Of a stretch of 64,000 bases of DNA, positions 60,961 through 64,000 are shown piece after piece (the first letter of the stretch is position 1; the number at the start of each line of letters is the position of its first letter). A program made the translations under genes and the position numbers. The stretch covers positions 62,001-126,000 of the IMG/VR virus record IMGVR_UViG_3300035070_002905, one strand, 5' to 3'. Source of the stretch: a virus. The notes beneath the pieces were generated by a model. That model was given only the letters and a program-made list of their open reading frames with translations. It was not told where the DNA came from and made no database searches.

Positions 60961-61445
60961 TACGCGGTACCTCCCGTCTTGTACATAGCCCTGATGTATA
61001 GGTCTGCAGCCTTAGTCCTTTGGTTCGTAACGAATGGACGACCTGCGTACTCGCTAAGACATGTATGGAATGCCTCGCCGTGCCCCTCATTATCTAGGAC
61101 GTAGCCAGTTACTTCACGTAGCATATCATTCTGAGGTACATTCGCTTTACCGAGGATCTTCCATGCTTCCTGAAAGGCGAACGCCAGCTCTAGTGAAGTA
61201 GGGATATCAGTATAGTGAGCGTCGGGGGTGTTGTTATTAGCCACCTCTACGAAGCGCAGGAAGTACTCTGCATCACCTAGGACTAAGTCAGGGTGTTCCT
61301 GTAGTGCCTTGAGCATTACAATCTGAACTACCGATAGCTCGTCGAAGCGAGCACCTAACTCTAGGCTAATTGTTTCTAACTCTAAAAAGTGCCAGTCAGG
61401 ACCGAGTGTCTTGTCTAGCGATTCATCTAATTTACTTAATAGCAT
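60960..61445 (-). CDS. Hypothetical structural-cluster protein, 161 aa
   Basis: Helical (ISLELGARFDELSVVQIVML). Its stop abuts the next start. No family recognised. Confidence 0.6.
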   Translation of the reverse strand: MLLSKLDESLDKTLGPDWHFLELETISLELGARFDELSVVQIVMLKALQEHPDLVLGDAEYFLRFVEVANNNTPDAHYTDIPTSLELAFAFQEAWKILGKANVPQNDMLREVTGYVLDNEGHGEAFHTCLSEYAGRPFVTNQRTKAADLYIRAMYKTGGTA

Positions 61446-61454
61446 CGTATTCTC

Positions 61455-62306
61455 CTATACCAGACTCTCTAGTACCTGTAGCTCTCCTAGAGGTAGTGCC
61501 TCGATGGCGTCCTTCATTTGGTGGGCTTCTTTAAGTAGCTGGCCGATATCATCACCTAGTGCAGCGCCTGCAGCCTCTGCGACTTTGATTAAGCTCTCAG
61601 CCGGTACGCTCTTCTTGTGTAGCTTAATAGAGCATGCTGCCTGCTTAACCATGAAGCAATCTTTATAGAATGACGGGCCGAAATAGTTAGCCGACTTCTC
61701 TAGTCCGCGGATGGTATTGTAAATGGCACGGTTATCTTCTACGCTAAGCTTCTCGGGATCGGTAGATGCAACTACCTGAGCGATCTTAGTGAACTCATCC
61801 TCGCCGGTAATATCTGCACGATGCTTGAGTGCTTCTACTGCAGCGATCTTACTCATAGTACCTGCGCCCGCGAAGATCTTGATGATATCTGAATCGACCA
61901 TGCTAGAGTAGTTATCCACTAGACTCTCACACGCCGATGCGATCTTATCCATATCAGGTCGTACCTGGGCTAGCTGAGTATGAATGAACCCCTCTGCCTG
62001 TGCAACCTTATCGCCTAGCTCTTGGACGCCTGCCTGACGTACCTGAGCGGCTTTAATCATCTTGCTAGTCATATCGGCTACAACACCGCGTACTTCGTAT
62101 AGGTCTACTGCTTTATCAACTCGAGGGATTGCATCATAATCACCTGGACGGTGTGCGATCTTCTCAAGGTATGCCAGCTCTAGTGCGCTGACGATCGTGT
62201 GGTCTTTGCTGTCTGTCTCATAGTTACCTTCCAGTGCGGCCTGTTTGACCATCTCATTAACTTCTGGAAGAAGCTCTGCTACTTGACGAATAGTATGTAA
62301 AGGCAT
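61455..62306 (-). CDS. Hypothetical helical protein, 283 aa
   Basis: Almost entirely helical with regular acidic/basic alternation (KAAQVRQAGVQELGDKVAQA). AAAGGAGCATTAT precedes ATG. Possibly a virion interior or chaperone protein; no family recognised. Confidence 0.6.
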   Translation of the reverse strand: MPLHTIRQVAELLPEVNEMVKQAALEGNYETDSKDHTIVSALELAYLEKIAHRPGDYDAIPRVDKAVDLYEVRGVVADMTSKMIKAAQVRQAGVQELGDKVAQAEGFIHTQLAQVRPDMDKIASACESLVDNYSSMVDSDIIKIFAGAGTMSKIAAVEALKHRADITGEDEFTKIAQVVASTDPEKLSVEDNRAIYNTIRGLEKSANYFGPSFYKDCFMVKQAACSIKLHKKSVPAESLIKVAEAAGAALGDDIGQLLKEAHQMKDAIEALPLGELQVLESLV

Positions 62307-62317
62307 ATAATGCTCCT

Positions 62318-62830
62318 TTAAACGGGTAGGCCGGCCATTTGGCGGGCTCTTTGTAAAATTGTTGGGTCTTCAACTGGATCACTTGGAATACCCTGTAGCA
62401 TCAGCATATCAGCTGCAATCTCAGGTTCCGTATGCGAGGCTACTCGATTTATTCGAGAGGTTACATCCAGTGCGTGTTTTTGTTTAGATCTGTCAGCAAT
62501 GATTTTAGCGATTGTCGCACCAGCACCTACGATACCGCCTGCTATGGCCATAGTCTTGTTGCTTGCTGATGTCCCCTTGGCTGCTGCCATAACGTTGGTC
62601 ATTAGCGCTGCGCCTACAGCACCTTTAGCTCCAGCGCCTAGTGCGCCTCGGGCTTTATCTGCCAGACTGGTCTCGGGTACCGAGAGCTTTCCGCTGGCGT
62701 CCATAATAGTTTCTCGTTGACCTTGCTGATCCATGCTACGAAAGTACGGGCTGTTTAACTGAACTGCCGGCGATACTCCACGCGATGTATTTGCGATAAG
62801 TGCACGAGATACATTTGCAAGTTTTTCCAT
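62318..62830 (-). CDS. Membrane-associated structural-cluster protein, 170 aa
   Basis: Ala/Gly-rich hydrophobic stretches (GAKGAVGAALMTNVMAAAKG; MAIAGGIVGAGATIAKIIA) flanked by charged regions. First gene of the right-hand minus block; CTAAAATA lies 23 bases upstream. Confidence 0.6.
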   Translation of the reverse strand: MEKLANVSRALIANTSRGVSPAVQLNSPYFRSMDQQGQRETIMDASGKLSVPETSLADKARGALGAGAKGAVGAALMTNVMAAAKGTSASNKTMAIAGGIVGAGATIAKIIADRSKQKHALDVTSRINRVASHTEPEIAADMLMLQGIPSDPVEDPTILQRARQMAGLPV

Positions 62831-62852
62831 AATGATCTCCTCTGTCTTTCAA

Positions 62853-62876
62853 TATTTTAGGGTATTGGGTTATAAG
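62853..62876. promoter_or_regulatory. Divergent promoter region
   Basis: Minus CTAAAATATTG (62853-62860) for the minus block and plus GTTATAAGAGAAGTATAGG (62869-) for the plus block, 16 bases apart, as at 4644-4676. Confidence 0.5.
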
Positions 62877-62911
62877 AGAAGTATAGGACAATCATTTTAC
62901 CGGAGAACGAA

Positions 62912-63031
62912 ATGAACTCATTCATCGCACGACTAAAGAATCTTAACCTGCCGCAATTCCTGTTAGTAGTCTACCTGGCTGCTACGACAGTTATTGGGTC
63001 AGTATTTGCAATCGGCACCTTCAAGGAGTAA
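62912..63031 (+). CDS. Tiny membrane protein, 39 aa
   Basis: CGGAGAACGAA before ATG. One membrane helix (FLLVVYLAATTVIGSVFAIG). Ends in the ribosome site of the next gene. Confidence 0.55.
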   Translation: MNSFIARLKNLNLPQFLLVVYLAATTVIGSVFAIGTFKE

Positions 63032-63034
63032 CAC

Positions 63035-63415
63035 ATGAAACTACCAGCACTAACGGAACTAGTGTTCAAAGATGTATATGCAGCGGGATTATCTGCACAC
63101 AAAGCAATTAGTAAGTTCAACTCGGTTAACTGCCGTGCTAACTTCTCAACGACCGTGCCTAAGTCTATTCGTGAAATGGAATCTGAGTATACCGTGGGCG
63201 CGCACATTATCAAGAACCACCGCGACCGCTATAAGTGGATGCCGCTAGAAGTGGAGTATGAAGGCGCAGAGTATCGCATCGTCGGTAAGCCTGAGATCTT
63301 CTTCCCGGGCTACGTAGCGATCGGTGACGACTACTACGCGGTGACTGCACAGGATCTTCTACGTGGTTACATTGAAGAGAGCATGCAGATCAGCAAGGAC
63401 GAACTAGAATGTTAG
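63035..63415 (+). CDS. Hypothetical protein, 126 aa
   Basis: AAGGAGTAACAC before ATG. Soluble; beta-rich second half (YRIVGKPEIFFPGYVAIGDD). No family recognised. Overlaps the next gene by seven bases. Confidence 0.65.
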   Translation: MKLPALTELVFKDVYAAGLSAHKAISKFNSVNCRANFSTTVPKSIREMESEYTVGAHIIKNHRDRYKWMPLEVEYEGAEYRIVGKPEIFFPGYVAIGDDYYAVTAQDLLRGYIEESMQISKDELEC

Positions 63416-63597
63416 ACATCGATGACTATGATCGCGAAGAAATTCGTGACATAGTATGCGAGAGTGACGAGCTCGTGCAGGCTATCAAGTATGAGATCTT
63501 AAATAATCTAGAGATCACAATGACAAATCCGTCAGAGCCAGGCGCTACTCCGCGTATCGCCCTGACCTACGACGGTGAGGTAATCAGTTCAATCTAG
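63409..63597 (+). CDS. Hypothetical acidic protein, 62 aa
   Basis: Short acidic helical N-terminus, then a strand pair (PRIALTYDGEVISSI). No family recognised. Confidence 0.55.
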   Translation: MLDIDDYDREEIRDIVCESDELVQAIKYEILNNLEITMTNPSEPGATPRIALTYDGEVISSI

Positions 63598-63605
63598 GAG
63601 GCAAT

Positions 63606-63803
63606 ATGGCCAGAGGAATGGCAATTCTTGGTGTATCAGTTCGAGACGAGTACATCACACCTTACCTATTTGAAACCATGGAAGAAGCGAACGACTGGGA
63701 GGCTCAGGCCGACGGTTGCTACCGCGAAGTCCATACTGGAGAAGTGAAGATTGTTAACGGCCGCCTGCAATGGATGCGCGGCTTTGATAGACCGGAGGAA
63801 TAA
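63606..63803 (+). CDS. Hypothetical protein, 65 aa
   Basis: AGGAGGCAAT before ATG. Compact alpha/beta (AILGVSVRDEYITPYLFETM); stop overlaps the macrodomain start (TAATG). Confidence 0.6.
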   Translation: MARGMAILGVSVRDEYITPYLFETMEEANDWEAQADGCYREVHTGEVKIVNGRLQWMRGFDRPEE

Positions 63804-64000
63804 TGCCGATTAATGAAGTAGTACAGGGCGACTTGATCGCCCTAGCTAAGAACTATGAGTACGAAGCGATTGCGCATGGCTGTAACTGCCTGTGTACAAT
63901 GGGGTCTGGAATCGCACCGATGATTCGTCAGGCATTTCCTGCAGCATGGGAGGCAGATCAATTTACCGTGAAGGGAGATCGAGATAAGCTCGGTAGCTAC
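63803..64000 (+). CDS. Macrodomain (ADP-ribose-binding) protein, partial
   Basis: 66 residues visible; the frame runs off the right edge. Macrodomain core: EVVQGDLIALA, then IAHGCNCLCTMGSGIAPMIR and AFPAAWEAD. The HGCN and G-S-G-I-A segments bind ADP-ribose in Poa1p-type macrodomains that act on ADP-ribose-1''-phosphate. In a phage it may serve NAD metabolism or counter host NAD-based defence (inference). Confidence 0.8.
   Translation, partial: MPINEVVQGDLIALAKNYEYEAIAHGCNCLCTMGSGIAPMIRQAFPAAWEADQFTVKGDRDKLGSY

Overview
The window is a 64 kb piece of a virulent tailed-phage genome with a contractile tail (myovirus type). The host is probably a Gram-negative bacterium, judging from a T5-type endopeptidase lysin, a possible spanin/holin pair and Shine-Dalgarno usage. 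Evidence for the phage type: large terminase, tail-assembly chaperone with a frameshift site, tape measure, gpJ-like and gp25-like baseplate wedge proteins, several 1,200-1,550-residue fibres or spikes, and dense blocks of small overlapping genes. No portal, capsid, sheath, DNA polymerase, tRNA or integrase was seen; they presumably lie outside.

Layout. 1-4606 (minus): two tailspikes, the first cut by the window edge. 4720-10449 (plus): RuvC-like nuclease, antirepressor-like protein, dNMP kinase, dCMP deaminase, small membrane proteins and two paralogues. 10483-27370 (minus): endolysin, then baseplate and tail genes read back to front (wedge proteins, a sigma-70-like factor, a protein with an RNA polymerase beta-prime-like zinc motif, tape measure, chaperones) and the large terminase. 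27526-40882 (plus): small membrane and hypothetical genes, a repeat-rich 357-base non-coding stretch (29424-29780), four tandem paralogues, a B12-dependent ribonucleotide reductase, many acidic small proteins, then four genes sharing the N-terminal motif RTRQGFVSNSSSSSF directly followed by a radical SAM enzyme. 40907-47025 (plus): a hypothetical WPE-repeat protein, then a ubiquitin-like cassette: a precursor of five tandem ubiquitin-like domains, two unknown proteins, an E2-like protein, a JAMM peptidase, an inserted HNH-AP2 homing endonuclease and an E1/ThiF-like enzyme. 47085-62830 (minus): lysis-type membrane proteins, three giant fibres and accessory proteins. 62912-64000 (plus): small genes ending in a macrodomain protein cut by the right edge.

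How the parts work together. Nucleotide-supply enzymes (reductase, dNMP kinase, dCMP deaminase) feed replication. Recurrent (C/G)TAAAATA motifs upstream of gene blocks, together with a sigma-like gene inside the tail operon, suggest phage-controlled late transcription. GTTATAA(G/T) motifs precede several plus-strand blocks. Two sets of genes look like undescribed or little-described protein-modification systems: the PRTRC-like multi-ubiquitin cassette and the SNSSSSSF-protein/radical SAM cluster. They lie beside each other and are the most interesting content. Function statements rest on motifs read by eye; no database search was run.
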